A DNA stretch of 64,000 nt from Domibacillus enclensis (GCF_900156125.1 NZ_FTLX01000010.1:1-64000); one strand, 5' to 3'; counted from the stretch's first letter, positions 7,527 through 14,878 are shown. Program-made: numbers and translations. The notes: generated by a model from the sequence alone, not told the origin.

Positions 7527-8798
7527 TTATTTTTCTGCTGCTGCTTTTGATTTTGTATCAGCGAAAACTTCAGGGTACCCGTAAGTGCCGTGCTCGCTAA
7601 TATCAAGACCCATAATTTCTTCTTCTTCAGAGACACGAAGTCCGCCAAGAAGCTTTTTAATGATGAACAGGATAGCGAATGATGCAACGAAAGCGAATGC
7701 ACCTGAAACGAAAACGCCCATTGCCTGTACACCAAGCTGTGCAAAACCGCCGCCGTAGAATAAACCAGGCTGTCCAACCGTCGCCAGTTCCGGTGTTGCG
7801 AAGAAGCCAGTTGACAATGTACCCCAGATTCCCGGAATACCGTGAACGGAAAGAGCGAAGATCGGATCGTCGATGCCAAGCTTTTCCATAAGTTTTGCGC
7901 CGTAGAATACAAGGACGCCGGCTACTAAGCCGATGACAACAGCTGCCCATGTGTCAACGAATGCACAAGAAGCAGTGATGGCAACAAGCCCTGCAAGTGC
8001 TCCATTTAAAATCGTTGGAATATCTGATTTACCGAGAACAACCCATGAGATGATCAAGGCTGCAACAGCGCCAGCACCAGCCGCAAGCTGTGTATTCAAT
8101 GCCACAAATCCGAAGAATCCAGCGTCGACAGATACTGTACTGCCGGCATTGAAGCCGAACCAGCCTACCCATAGAATGAGGACGCCGAGTGATGTGAACA
8201 CCTGGTTATGACCGTGAATTGCGTTAGCAGAGCCGTCTTTGTTAAAGCGGCCGATACGCGGCTTCAATAAAATAGTTGCAGCAAGAGCAGCCATTGCACC
8301 TGTTAAGTGAACAACTGTTGAGCCGGCGAAATCCTGCTTGCCATGCTCTGCAAGCCAGCCGCCGCCCCAGATCCAGTGAGCAACGACCGGGTACACAAGC
8401 GCTGAGAAAAGAATAGTGAATAAAACGTAAACAGATAACTTTGCACGTTCCGCGAAGCCGCCAAGAGCAATGGTGATCGCGATCCCTGCGAATGCCAGCT
8501 GGAATACGAAGAAAACAGTGGATGAAAGACCTAATTCTAAATCAGCACCAGAGTAGAAGAAGTCTGTCATTCCGACGAAAAAGTTTGCGTTGCCGCCGAA
8601 AATAAAGGCGAATCCGACAGCCCAGAAAACGAGGGAAGCAAGTCCGAATGTGAAAGCAGTTTTTCCGGCAATGTGACCGGCGTTTTTCATGCGTGTTGAC
8701 CCAGCCTCAAGCATAATGAATCCGGCAATCATGAAAATAACTAAAATAGCAGAAACCATGACCCAGAGGCTGTTCATCAAATACAACATATCTTCCAT
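7527..8798 (-). CDS. amtB: Ammonium transporter (Amt family)
   Basis: A 423-aa channel-type ammonium transporter with eleven predicted helices. Typical Amt features are GFIMLEAGSTR near the N-terminus, the HWIWGGGWL pore segment, HLTGAMAAL, and SVHGIPGIWGTLSTG with the conserved pore histidines. GGGAGGG lies 8 nt before ATG 8798. In B. subtilis the orthologue nrgA is followed by the PII gene nrgB/glnK; here no PII gene follows, only a strong hairpin and then unrelated genes. The upstream region holds a sigma-A promoter and two TnrA/GlnR-type boxes, so nitrogen control is expected. Confidence 0.95.
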   Translation of the reverse strand: MEDMLYLMNSLWVMVSAILVIFMIAGFIMLEAGSTRMKNAGHIAGKTAFTFGLASLVFWAVGFAFIFGGNANFFVGMTDFFYSGADLELGLSSTVFFVFQLAFAGIAITIALGGFAERAKLSVYVLFTILFSALVYPVVAHWIWGGGWLAEHGKQDFAGSTVVHLTGAMAALAATILLKPRIGRFNKDGSANAIHGHNQVFTSLGVLILWVGWFGFNAGSTVSVDAGFFGFVALNTQLAAGAGAVAALIISWVVLGKSDIPTILNGALAGLVAITASCAFVDTWAAVVIGLVAGVLVFYGAKLMEKLGIDDPIFALSVHGIPGIWGTLSTGFFATPELATVGQPGLFYGGGFAQLGVQAMGVFVSGAFAFVASFAILFIIKKLLGGLRVSEEEEIMGLDISEHGTYGYPEVFADTKSKAAAEK

Positions 8799-8837
8799 GT
8801 TAAAACCCTCCCGAACGTTATTTTTGATAACTTTTAA

Positions 8838-8854
8838 TGTTATATTTTATAACA
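8838..8854. promoter_or_regulatory. TnrA/GlnR box 1 (perfect palindrome)
   Basis: TGTTATATTTTATAACA matches the TnrA/GlnR consensus TGTNANATTTTNTNACA at every fixed position. It lies at about +1 to +17 of the predicted amtB start (near 8855), a position where bound regulator would block transcription. Confidence 0.75.
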
Positions 8855-8861
8855 TGTACTT

Positions 8862-8890
8862 ATCTTATGCGGAAATAAGAAATTCGTCAA
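8862..8890 (-). promoter_or_regulatory. amtB sigma-A promoter
   Basis: On the minus strand, -35 TTGACG (8890-8885), a 17-nt spacer and -10 TAAGAT (8867-8862) predict initiation near 8855, giving a leader of about 57 nt before amtB. It is flanked by TnrA/GlnR boxes on both sides. Confidence 0.65.
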
Positions 8891-8917
8891 TAGGTTTTTA
8901 CTGATATTTTTCATACA

Positions 8918-8934
8918 TGTTAAGAAAAGTGACA
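8918..8934. promoter_or_regulatory. TnrA/GlnR box 2
   Basis: TGTTAAGAAAAGTGACA fits the TGTNA-N7-TNACA core of TnrA/GlnR sites. It is centred 80 bp upstream of box 1 and about 71 bp before the predicted start. This is further upstream than the site centred near -50 described for B. subtilis nrgA. Confidence 0.6.
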
Positions 8935-9135
8935 TATTTAAATCCGAACATTTGAATGTTATTGATTTATGGATGTACGTCTTATAAAGGTTTGAGGGGA
9001 TTTTGACCTGCGACTTTAGCTTGTTCTTTCTTTTGAAAAAAATGAATAATTTAAAAGGAAGTCTTTTCACTCTATGAGGGCGAAACGATTAAATGACTAG
9101 AATATGGTACACTGGAAAAAAGAGGGGGAATGAAG

Positions 9136-9876
9136 ATGAGCTGGTTCGGCGGGAGTTATCAGAATTATGATTTCAGTATGTTTTCTGCCAGTCATATAAG
9201 TGTGCTGCTCGTTCTTTCTGCTGCCATTGCCGGTTTGTACACCAATCGGCGCCGAATCGTTGCTTCATTCAACCGGAAAACAGAAGTGGCAGCTGCTTTT
9301 TTCTTATTATCAATTGAGGGGCTTTATCATATTTGGATGATGACAACAGACAGCTGGAAGCTTCATCATGCGCTGCCGCTCGAGCTTTGCAGCATCAGCC
9401 TGCTGCTTGCTGTGTCACTGCTGCTCACACAAAAGAAAGTGATCTATGAGATTTTATTGTTCACAGGTCTGCTTGGGGCATCCCAGGCATTATTGACGCC
9501 GTATTTGAATTATGATTTTCCGCACTTTCGCTTTTTTCATTTCTTTATTGTTCACGCATTTCTTATACTGGTGCCACTTTACTTCACCTGGATAAAGGGG
9601 TACCGGCCGACCATTTATTCTGTTTTAAAATCTATGGTTTTTTTGAATGTATTGATTCCAATCGTGATCAGCGTGAACAGATGGACAGGCGGAAATTATT
9701 TGTATTTAAGCCATAAGCCAAGCAGTGCAAGCTTGCTTGATTTGCTTGGTCCGTACCCGTGGTACATTGTTTCGCTGGAGGGGCTCGCGCTTTTACTCAG
9801 TCTGGGTATCTGGTGGGTTTTCAAGGAAAAAGAAACGGAGCAGCTGTTAGAAAAGCCATTTCGGCGGCGAGCATAA
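9136..9876 (+). CDS. YwaF-like membrane protein (TIGR02206 family)
   Basis: A polytopic membrane protein of about 246 aa with seven or so helices, resembling the TIGR02206/YwaF family of unknown function. The N-terminal S-x-S-H-I (ASHISV), the central HHALPLELCSISLLL and the HFFIVHAFLILVPLY segments are characteristic. I chose ATG 9136, 7 nt after GAGGGGG; the ATG at 9130 is only 1-2 nt from it. It stands alone. Its terminator hairpin is the first copy of the duplication that flanks repeat element 1. Confidence 0.8.
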   Translation: MSWFGGSYQNYDFSMFSASHISVLLVLSAAIAGLYTNRRRIVASFNRKTEVAAAFFLLSIEGLYHIWMMTTDSWKLHHALPLELCSISLLLAVSLLLTQKKVIYEILLFTGLLGASQALLTPYLNYDFPHFRFFHFFIVHAFLILVPLYFTWIKGYRPTIYSVLKSMVFLNVLIPIVISVNRWTGGNYLYLSHKPSSASLLDLLGPYPWYIVSLEGLALLLSLGIWWVFKEKETEQLLEKPFRRRA

Positions 9877-9906
9877 GGGAGCGGATTCTTTAGAATTCGC
9901 TCCTTT
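9875..9906. repeat. Left direct repeat flanking element 1 (terminator copy)
   Basis: A 32-nt sequence containing the hairpin GGAGCGGATTC/GAATTCGCTCC and T-run. It is repeated at 10521-10552 with one mismatch. This copy terminates the upstream membrane-protein gene. Confidence 0.8.
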
Positions 9907-10520
9907 CATGCTGTTGAAAAAAGGATGTGTCAATGAAAAGCAGGTGACACCTTCTCTTTTTCAACGCCGCTGTGCTTGCGCCAACACGGTCGGGGCGGCT
10001 TCTGCAGGACTTCGCGTTCGGAGGGGCGGGCGGTGAGCTAACTTTTGTCGCTACGCTCCAAAAGTGGATCTCACCTTCCCCGCTTGATCCCTCCCGAGTC
10101 TTCGTCCTGCGCCATCCGCCCTGGTGGGGAGGAAAAGCAGATTGTAAAACCAAAAATGGAAATCGTTCTGATTGAAAAAAAGAGATGAGGATCCTCTGCT
10201 TTTCACCATGTAGGAAAAGCGGGCTTCCTTCTTGATGTCACACGCTTTTCAAGTACAGCTTTCTATTATCCTCGCTGTTTCTTTAGAACCACTACGGGCG
10301 GAGGGCTGCCGGTGAAGACTCCCGTTGGACGAGCGGACAGGCTGAAACAGCCGCGCTTTTTGGGCTGGTTCAGCGTTCGCCCAACAGGAAAGCGGAACCG
10401 GCAGACCGGAGCCCCTGAATATGCTTTTTTAGAAAGTTAGACTGATTTTTTCTTTAAAAATATGAATCATCGCCAGAAAACATCTGAATTCTATTAACAT
10501 GTTTGTTTTTCAACACTGTG
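9907..10520 (+). mobile_element. Dispersed structured repeat, copy 1 (full length, 614 bp)
   Basis: Non-coding element with inverted ends CATGCTGTTGAAAAA (9907-9921) and TTTTTCAACACTGTG (10506-10520). Inside are: a 5' hairpin (GTTGAAAAA 9913-9921 with TTTTTCAAC 9957-9965); module A (about 9970-10140), a long branched hairpin with nested stems GGGCGG/CCGCCC, GCAGGAC/GTCCTGC, TCGGAGGG/CCCTCCCGA, GCGGG/CCCGC, GGTGAG/CTCACC and ACTTTTG/CAAAAGT; and module B (about 10285-10416) with stems CTGCCGGT/ACCGGCAG, GTTGG/CCAAC, CGAGC/GTTCG, GCTGAA/TTCAGC and CAGCC/GGCTG. No plausible protein is encoded; short reading frames here are by-products of GC-rich repeats. Direct terminator duplications flank both ends. 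Confidence 0.8.
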
Positions 10521-10552
10521 AAGGAAGCGGATTCTTTAGAATTCGCTCCTTT
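10521..10552. repeat. Right direct repeat flanking element 1 (terminator copy)
   Basis: Copy of 9875-9906 with one mismatch. The stop codon and last codons of the EamA gene (minus strand) lie inside this repeat, so the ancestral target was the terminator shared by two convergent genes. Confidence 0.8.
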
Positions 10553-11411
10553 GGGGTCTTTGCTTCATTAAGAATAAAAAAACGCCGAATAAGATGAGGA
10601 GGTCGCCGACGATCTGCCAGCCGGACAGCTGTTCGCCAAGAAGCCATACGGCAAGAAGGGTGGCTCCGACAGGCTCACCCAAGATACTCATGGAGATGGT
10701 AGTCGCGTTTACGTAATTCATTAGCCAGTTATTGATTAAATGGGCAATCGTCGGAACGATGGCAAGCAGCAGAAAGATGCCCCATTCACGGCTGCTATAG
10801 CCGGTCATGACCGTATTCGTCACGACATTGTAAACAAACAAAAAAAGGGCAGCAAAGAAAAAAACACAAAAGCTGTACAGCCAGTGAGAAACTTTTCGGA
10901 CCGCCTGCTGGCCGATAAGCAAATAGCCGACCACCGCAATCACGCTTAGAAAAGAAAGCAAGTCTCCTAAAATGGCCTGGTCGCTCAAGGCAAAGTCACC
11001 CCAGCCAATCATGACAGCACCGATAATCGCAATTCCCATTGTGAGGAGAGCAGACGGCGTCGTCCGCTCCTTGTAAAGAATGAAACCGCCGGCAAGTGAC
11101 ACGAGCGGCTGCAGCGCAAGAATAATAGTAGAACTGGCGACCGTTGTCAGCTTCAAAGAGCCGAACCAAAGAATGAAATGAAGGGCTAGAAACAAGCCAG
11201 AGAAAAGCAGGAAAAACCAGTCTCTTTTTGTTATATTGTTAAACTCTGACCGCTTCAGCCAAACGGCAGGCAGCAACAACAAGCTGGCAAGCATCAGGCG
11301 GTACATGCTTAAGATAGAAGCCGGTGCGTCCGACCATTTAACGAAAATAGCTGAAAATGAAATCGCCACAATGGCGATGAAAAGCGGAAGCCCGATCGAA
11401 CGTTTTTCCAT
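10536..11411 (-). CDS. EamA-family transporter (DMT superfamily)
   Basis: A 291-aa inner-membrane protein with ten predicted helices in two EamA repeats, as in RhaT/YdcZ-like metabolite exporters. The first repeat begins SIGLPLFIAIVAISFSAIFVKWS; the second contains SILGEPVGATLLAVWLLGE, the usual E-P-x-x-A-x-L motif of the family. The substrate cannot be predicted. Its ATG overlaps the stop codon of the upstream VOC gene by one base, so the two are coupled. Its last codons lie in the terminator hairpin duplicated by element 1. Confidence 0.88.
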   Translation of the reverse strand: MEKRSIGLPLFIAIVAISFSAIFVKWSDAPASILSMYRLMLASLLLLPAVWLKRSEFNNITKRDWFFLLFSGLFLALHFILWFGSLKLTTVASSTIILALQPLVSLAGGFILYKERTTPSALLTMGIAIIGAVMIGWGDFALSDQAILGDLLSFLSVIAVVGYLLIGQQAVRKVSHWLYSFCVFFFAALFLFVYNVVTNTVMTGYSSREWGIFLLLAIVPTIAHLINNWLMNYVNATTISMSILGEPVGATLLAVWLLGEQLSGWQIVGDLLILFGVFLFLMKQRPQRSEF

Positions 11412-11794
11412 TACTGTTCAAACAGCTCGATCCATTCGCCATCCGGACCGTAGAAAAAAACATATTTTGCTCCATTTGGGAGTGTCGTGACTGCTTCGTC
11501 TACAAACGTGACATGATGCTCCTTAACACGCTTTATTTCTTCTTCAATATGATCGACTGTAAAAGCGATATGGTGCACTTTGCCTTCAGCAGGGAGATCG
11601 GGGTTGTATCCTTCAATTAATTCGATCAACGTTTCGTTCGTCTTTTTGAAGCCGAGAAAAGCAATGCGCAAATTGGGATCAGGATGTCCCTGTTTCTCTA
11701 GCAGCTCCAGTCCAAGAACCTTCGTGTAAAAATCAATCGTCGTATCCAAATTTTTCACTTGAATGCCGACGTGCTCAAGCTTTGAAATCGCCAT
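11411..11794 (-). CDS. VOC-family (glyoxalase/dioxygenase-like) protein
   Basis: A small 127-aa single-domain protein of the vicinal oxygen chelate superfamily, probably acting as a dimer with a divalent metal. Metal-ligand candidates are His in LEHVGIQV (N-terminus), His/Glu in KVHHIAFTV and Glu in GPDGEWIELFE (C-terminus). Layout resembles lactoylglutathione lyase or methylmalonyl-CoA epimerase, but the substrate is not determinable. ATG 11794 follows AGGAGG at 7-nt spacing. Coupled to the downstream EamA exporter. Confidence 0.85.
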   Translation of the reverse strand: MAISKLEHVGIQVKNLDTTIDFYTKVLGLELLEKQGHPDPNLRIAFLGFKKTNETLIELIEGYNPDLPAEGKVHHIAFTVDHIEEEIKRVKEHHVTFVDEAVTTLPNGAKYVFFYGPDGEWIELFEQ

Positions 11795-11830
11795 ATGTAC
11801 TCCTCCTTTTACCCCCATTATCTCGCTCTC

Positions 11831-11859
11831 TTGACAAATTCGCCAGTAAAAATAATGAT
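11831..11859 (+). promoter_or_regulatory. Predicted promoter of the fluoride channel genes
   Basis: A consensus -35 TTGACA (11831-11836) is followed after 17 nt by AATGAT (11854-11859), with TAATGA one base earlier. The leader to the first crcB start is only about 30 nt, too short for a fluoride riboswitch, and none is visible. Confidence 0.5.
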
Positions 11860-11894
11860 AAAAGAAAATGTCAGAATCGAAAGAAGGATTTTTA

Positions 11895-12260
11895 TTGATC
11901 TATTTATTGGTCGGGCTGGGCGGAATGATTGGAGCAGGACTCCGGTACAGCCTTTCACTGGCAACGGCCTGCGGATGGCCGGGCTCATTTCCTCTGGCGA
12001 CATTGATTGCGAACTGGGCAGGCTGCTTTTTGCTTCCTTTTTTGACCTTCCGATTGGCAAATCGTTTTTCTGCAGCTGCTCAGAAAGGAATAACGACAGG
12101 CGTGATCGGCTCGTTTACGACGTTTTCTACTTTTAGCGTGGAAACAGTTGCTTTGTGGGAGACGGGTCAGATAGGCGCTGCTTTTTTTTACGTGTTTCTT
12201 AGTCTCGCAGGGGGCCTGCTTTTTATTCAGCTCGGTGCCAGGAAGGGGATGGTGTCATGA
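11895..12260 (+). CDS. crcB1: Fluoride channel subunit FluC/CrcB, first paralogue
   Basis: A four-helix membrane protein that exports fluoride as a dual-topology dimer. The family motifs GGMIGAGLRYSL (N-terminus) and GSFTTFSTFSVE (the F-box phenylalanines and TTFST) are present. I chose TTG 11895, 6 nt after GAAGGA, which gives the family-like N-terminus IYLLVGLGG and 121 aa; an upstream ATG at 11868 has no ribosome binding site. The stop overlaps the start of the second paralogue. Bacilli with two short CrcB proteins are thought to form an antiparallel heterodimer. Confidence 0.88.
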   Translation: MIYLLVGLGGMIGAGLRYSLSLATACGWPGSFPLATLIANWAGCFLLPFLTFRLANRFSAAAQKGITTGVIGSFTTFSTFSVETVALWETGQIGAAFFYVFLSLAGGLLFIQLGARKGMVS

Positions 12261-12577
12261 CGATGGTCGCGATCGGTGGTTTTTTCGGGGCCGTTTCCCG
12301 CTTTTGGGTCAGCAATCAGCTGAATAAACAGTCCTTTCCATTCGGGACGCTGCTAGTGAACATACTCGGTGCCTTTTTTCTCGGGCTGCTCGTTGGCAGT
12401 GATCCTGGGGAAAGTGAACAGTTATTATTCGGAACTGGATTCCTCGGCGCCTTTACGACGTTTTCGACGTGGATGTTTGAGGTAAAGAACATGGACGTGA
12501 AAAAAGCGGCAGCTTATCTTTTTGTGACGTGCTTATTCGGCTTTTTCGGTGCATGGATGGCGCTGCAAGTCGTTTAA
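12257..12577 (+). CDS. crcB2: Fluoride channel subunit FluC/CrcB, second paralogue
   Basis: A 106-aa four-helix FluC paralogue with GGFFGAVSRFW at the N-terminus, LLVNILGAFFLG in helix 2 (the conserved Asn) and GFLGAFTTFSTW. ATG 12257 overlaps the crcB1 stop (ATGA), giving coupled synthesis of the two half-channels. It is the last gene of this two-gene unit; no clear terminator follows before the aldo/keto reductase. Confidence 0.9.
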   Translation: MTMVAIGGFFGAVSRFWVSNQLNKQSFPFGTLLVNILGAFFLGLLVGSDPGESEQLLFGTGFLGAFTTFSTWMFEVKNMDVKKAAAYLFVTCLFGFFGAWMALQVV

Positions 12578-12648
12578 GAAGAAAAAAGGAAAAGAGCTGT
12601 GCTATACTTTCAACGTAAAATAGACGGAACACGAAGGGAAGCGGGAGA

Positions 12649-13473
12649 ATGCAGTTTGTTACATTAAACAACGGATTAAAAATGCCTCAGCTTGGCTACG
12701 GTGTATGGCAGGTCGAGGATGAAGAAGCGAAGCCAGCTGTGTTAAAGGCGATTGAAACAGGCTACCGCTCGATCGATACAGCAATGATTTATGGCAACGA
12801 AAAAGGAGTGGGAGACGCCATTAAAGAAAGCGGCGTTCCGCGTGAAGAGCTTTTCATTACAACAAAGGTATGGAATTCTGACCAGGGCTATGAGCAGACG
12901 CTGAAAGCATTTGATGACAGCATGGAGCGCCTTGGCCTTGATTATTTGGATTTATATTTAATTCACTGGCCAATGCCGTCAGAAGACACATATGTGGACA
13001 CATACAAAGCGCTTGAAAAGCTGTATGCAGACGGCCGTGTAAAAGCGATCGGCGTGTGCAACTTTGATATCGACCACCTGCAGCGCTTGTTGGATGAATG
13101 TGACGTGAAGCCGGTACTGAACCAGGTGGAATGCCATCCTCATCTCTTACAAAAGGAATTAAAAGCATTCTGCCAGGAAAACGATATTTATGTAGAAGCA
13201 TGGAGCCCGCTTATGCAGGGGGGTATTGTGCTTGAGAATGACATCGTTAAAGCCATTGCACAAAAGCACGGCAAAACATCGGCACAGGTGATTTTGCGCT
13301 GGCATCTGCAAAACGGCTCCATTGTCATTCCGAAGTCCGTTACACCGTCACGCATTGAAGAAAACTTCAACGTGTTTGATTTTGAATTAACAGCAGAGGA
13401 CATGGAGCAGATTACATCACTTGATAAAGGTGAGCGTACAGGCCCGGTTCCAGCTGAATTTAACCGTAAATAA
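12649..13473 (+). CDS. Aldo/keto reductase
   Basis: A 274-aa NADPH-dependent oxidoreductase with a TIM-barrel fold, of the YvgN/2,5-diketo-gluconate reductase type. Catalytic residues Asp (in SIDTAMIYGNE), Tyr in the same motif, Lys (TTKVWN) and His (YLIHWPMP) are present, as is the coenzyme-binding IPKSVTPSRI. Such enzymes reduce methylglyoxal and other small aldehydes. GGGAAGCGGGAGA precedes ATG 12649, and a possible -10 TATACT lies at 12603-12608. A strong terminator follows, so it is probably monocistronic. Confidence 0.92.
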   Translation: MQFVTLNNGLKMPQLGYGVWQVEDEEAKPAVLKAIETGYRSIDTAMIYGNEKGVGDAIKESGVPREELFITTKVWNSDQGYEQTLKAFDDSMERLGLDYLDLYLIHWPMPSEDTYVDTYKALEKLYADGRVKAIGVCNFDIDHLQRLLDECDVKPVLNQVECHPHLLQKELKAFCQENDIYVEAWSPLMQGGIVLENDIVKAIAQKHGKTSAQVILRWHLQNGSIVIPKSVTPSRIEENFNVFDFELTAEDMEQITSLDKGERTGPVPAEFNRK

Positions 13474-13483
13474 ACAAGAACAG

Positions 13484-13514
13484 GCCGAACGATTCCCAGT
13501 CGTTCGGCTTTTTT
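13484..13514 (+). terminator. Intrinsic terminator of the aldo/keto reductase
   Basis: Perfect 9-bp stem GCCGAACGA (13484-13492) with TCGTTCGGC (13500-13508), 7-nt loop, then six T. Confidence 0.9.
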
Positions 13515-13522
13515 GATTTTAT

Positions 13523-13587
13523 GGCGCAATCATCACAAATACGGCGTAATTCGACCTGAATTGCGCCATAAAAGACATAATTGCGCC
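13523..13587. repeat. AATTGCGCC short-repeat array 1 (symmetric)
   Basis: Four 9-mers: GGCGCAATC (13523), GGCGTAATT (13543), AATTGCGCC (13559) and AATTGCGCC (13579). The first two are inverted relative to the last two. Start-to-start spacings are 20, 16 and 20 nt, so the array is symmetric about a central 9-bp/7-nt-loop hairpin. It lies between the aldo/keto reductase terminator and the 3' end of the LacI gene. Confidence 0.8.
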
Positions 13588-13606
13588 TTAATCCGTGAGA
13601 CGATGA

Positions 13607-14554
13607 TTACACGCTGTTTCGGTGAATAAGCCGAAAAGGCAATTCATGATGGGTAACATCTTTTAATAAAACCTGCTGGAAAGCGATTGTGCCGAGCTCA
13701 TGCAAAGGAAGCTCGACTGTCGTGATGTCGAGTGCACCGGAGAGGGGGTGATTGTCGAATCCAATAATGGCGACATCTTCTGGAATAGCAAAGCAGAGCC
13801 GGCGGCATTCCAGAAGAAATCCTGCTGCCACAAAGTCGTTCGTGATCACCATGGCATTTGGCCGGTCCGTCATCGCTGCCCATTCTCCTGCAATCCTTGT
13901 TCCGTCCTCAATGGTAAGAGCTCGATCAAACACCCACTCAGGATGAAAACGACTGAGCTGTTCCTCGTATGCCTTCTTTCGGGCAAGGCTGCTTTTTCCT
14001 TCTGCTCGTAAAACAGTATATCCAATACGCGATATTCCCCGCTGTGTAAAAAACGACAGGGCAGTTTGAAAGGCTTTAAATTGATCGACAAAAACAGACG
14101 ACAGGCGAGAATGCGCGAGTGCTTCACACAAGACGATCCGCCCATACTCACTATAGTCTTCAATCAGTTCAATCGGACATTCACGTGATGTAATAATTAA
14201 GCCGTCTACCTGCTTCAGCTTTAGCATATTGAGTGCGTCAATTTCCTGAAGAATATCGTAGTTTGTTTGAACAATTAACAACTTATAGCCCTGGCGCTCC
14301 GCTTCCGCTGCAATGCCGCCTAAAATGAAACCGAAATATGGGTGGCTGACGAAAGGAAGAATGACACCGATTGTATCCGTTTTGCCTTTAGCGAGATGAA
14401 CAGCATTAATATTTTTTTCATAATGAAGCTGTTCGGCGGCCTTTAAAACAGCAGCTCGTTTATCGTCGCTGACATACGGGTGACCGTTCAATGCACGCGA
14501 TACGGTTGCGGCAGATACACCAGCGATCCGTGCGATATCGTGAATATTTCCCAT
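13607..14554 (-). CDS. LacI-family transcriptional regulator
   Basis: A 315-aa repressor with an N-terminal LacI helix-turn-helix and hinge (IHDIARIAGVSAATVSRALN) and a periplasmic-binding-protein-like effector domain from about residue 60 (TIGVILPFVSHPYFG ... AIIGFDNHP). Effector unknown, presumably a sugar or phosphosugar. It is slightly shorter than usual. GAGAGAGGGATAGCC precedes ATG 14554. A perfect 14-bp palindrome 32 nt upstream is a likely operator. It is divergent from a possible small peptide gene at 14639; no sugar genes lie beside it, so its targets may be elsewhere. Confidence 0.9.
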   Translation of the reverse strand: MGNIHDIARIAGVSAATVSRALNGHPYVSDDKRAAVLKAAEQLHYEKNINAVHLAKGKTDTIGVILPFVSHPYFGFILGGIAAEAERQGYKLLIVQTNYDILQEIDALNMLKLKQVDGLIITSRECPIELIEDYSEYGRIVLCEALAHSRLSSVFVDQFKAFQTALSFFTQRGISRIGYTVLRAEGKSSLARKKAYEEQLSRFHPEWVFDRALTIEDGTRIAGEWAAMTDRPNAMVITNDFVAAGFLLECRRLCFAIPEDVAIIGFDNHPLSGALDITTVELPLHELGTIAFQQVLLKDVTHHELPFRLIHRNSV

Positions 14555-14585
14555 GGCTATCCCTCTCTCACAATAATGCTTGCTC

Positions 14586-14599
14586 TGAAACGCGTTTCA
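14586..14599. promoter_or_regulatory. Palindromic operator TGAAACGCGTTTCA
   Basis: A perfect 14-bp palindrome in the divergent region between the LacI gene and the 32-codon frame. Half-site TGAAACG resembles LacI-family operators, but the CGCG centre differs from cre (central CG), so autoregulation by the adjacent LacI protein is more likely than CcpA control. Confidence 0.6.
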
Positions 14600-14638
14600 T
14601 ACTTTACATTGTAAAAAATGATGGGAGGGGTGGCAACG

Positions 14639-14737
14639 ATGGAAGGGATTTTATCGATTCTTTTTTTATGCTTCATGGAACTCACTGTAGCAAGCATGGC
14701 ATTAAAGGAGCTGGACAAAAGAGATGGAAGGCCATAA
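14639..14737 (+). CDS. Possible small membrane peptide (32 aa)
   Basis: ATG 14639 follows GGGAGGGG at about 9-nt spacing and opens a 32-codon frame ending TAA at 14737, with a strongly hydrophobic N-terminal half (MEGILSILFLCFMELTVAS) and a charged tail (KELDKRDGRP). This is the layout of a single-helix small membrane protein. It is divergent from the LacI gene and shares its operator region; an intrinsic terminator follows 46 nt later. I do not recognise it. Evidence is limited to the ribosome binding site, composition and terminator. Confidence 0.45.
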   Translation: MEGILSILFLCFMELTVASMALKELDKRDGRP

Positions 14738-14783
14738 TCCGTTTTGTGCGTTCTTAGATAGGGAATAAGAAGGAAAATCCAAT

Positions 14784-14810
14784 ACCGGCTGAAAAAAAGC
14801 CGGTTTTTTG
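14784..14810 (+). terminator. Intrinsic terminator after the small frame
   Basis: Stem ACCGGCT (14784-14790) with AGCCGGT (14798-14804), 7-nt A-rich loop and a six-T tail. With no long gene before it, it supports a short transcript from the region of 14600. Confidence 0.8.
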
Positions 14811-14863
14811 TTGCTAAAAAAATAAACCTGCTATATAATTAGTAATTATAAAATTAATAATTA
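14811..14863 (+). promoter_or_regulatory. Promoter and 28-bp palindromic operator of the NAD salvage operon
   Basis: -35 TTGCTA (14811-14816), 17-nt spacer and -10 TATAAT (14834-14839). A 28-bp AT-rich palindrome at 14836-14863 matches its own reverse complement at 24 of 28 positions and covers the -10 and start. Given the NrtR-like first gene, it is a good candidate for an autoregulatory operator. Confidence 0.65.
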
Positions 14864-14878
14864 GATTGAAGTGATCAT

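Noticed and set aside
9890-10175. Open frames of 67-87 codons within repeat element 1, with related frames in copies 2-4 (27556-27798, 35406-35743, 50979-51161, 51194-51483)
   Set aside because: They follow conserved hairpin arms, occur on both strands, change frame between copies and have no ribosome binding sites. They are by-products of a structured GC-rich repeat.
9907-10520. Insertion sequence with its own transposase
   Set aside because: No frame in any copy is long enough or resembles a transposase. If mobile, the element must be non-autonomous.
11795-11895. Fluoride riboswitch before the two FluC genes
   Set aside because: The distance from the predicted start site to the first gene is too short and the conserved crcB-motif blocks are not visible.
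13523-13587. CRISPR array
   Set aside because: The repeat is only 9 nt, units change orientation, spacers are about 7-11 nt, and no cas gene is present.
14586-14599. cre (CcpA) site at the LacI gene
   Set aside because: The palindrome has a GC centre within CGCG, whereas cre has a central CG; it fits an autoregulatory LacI operator better.
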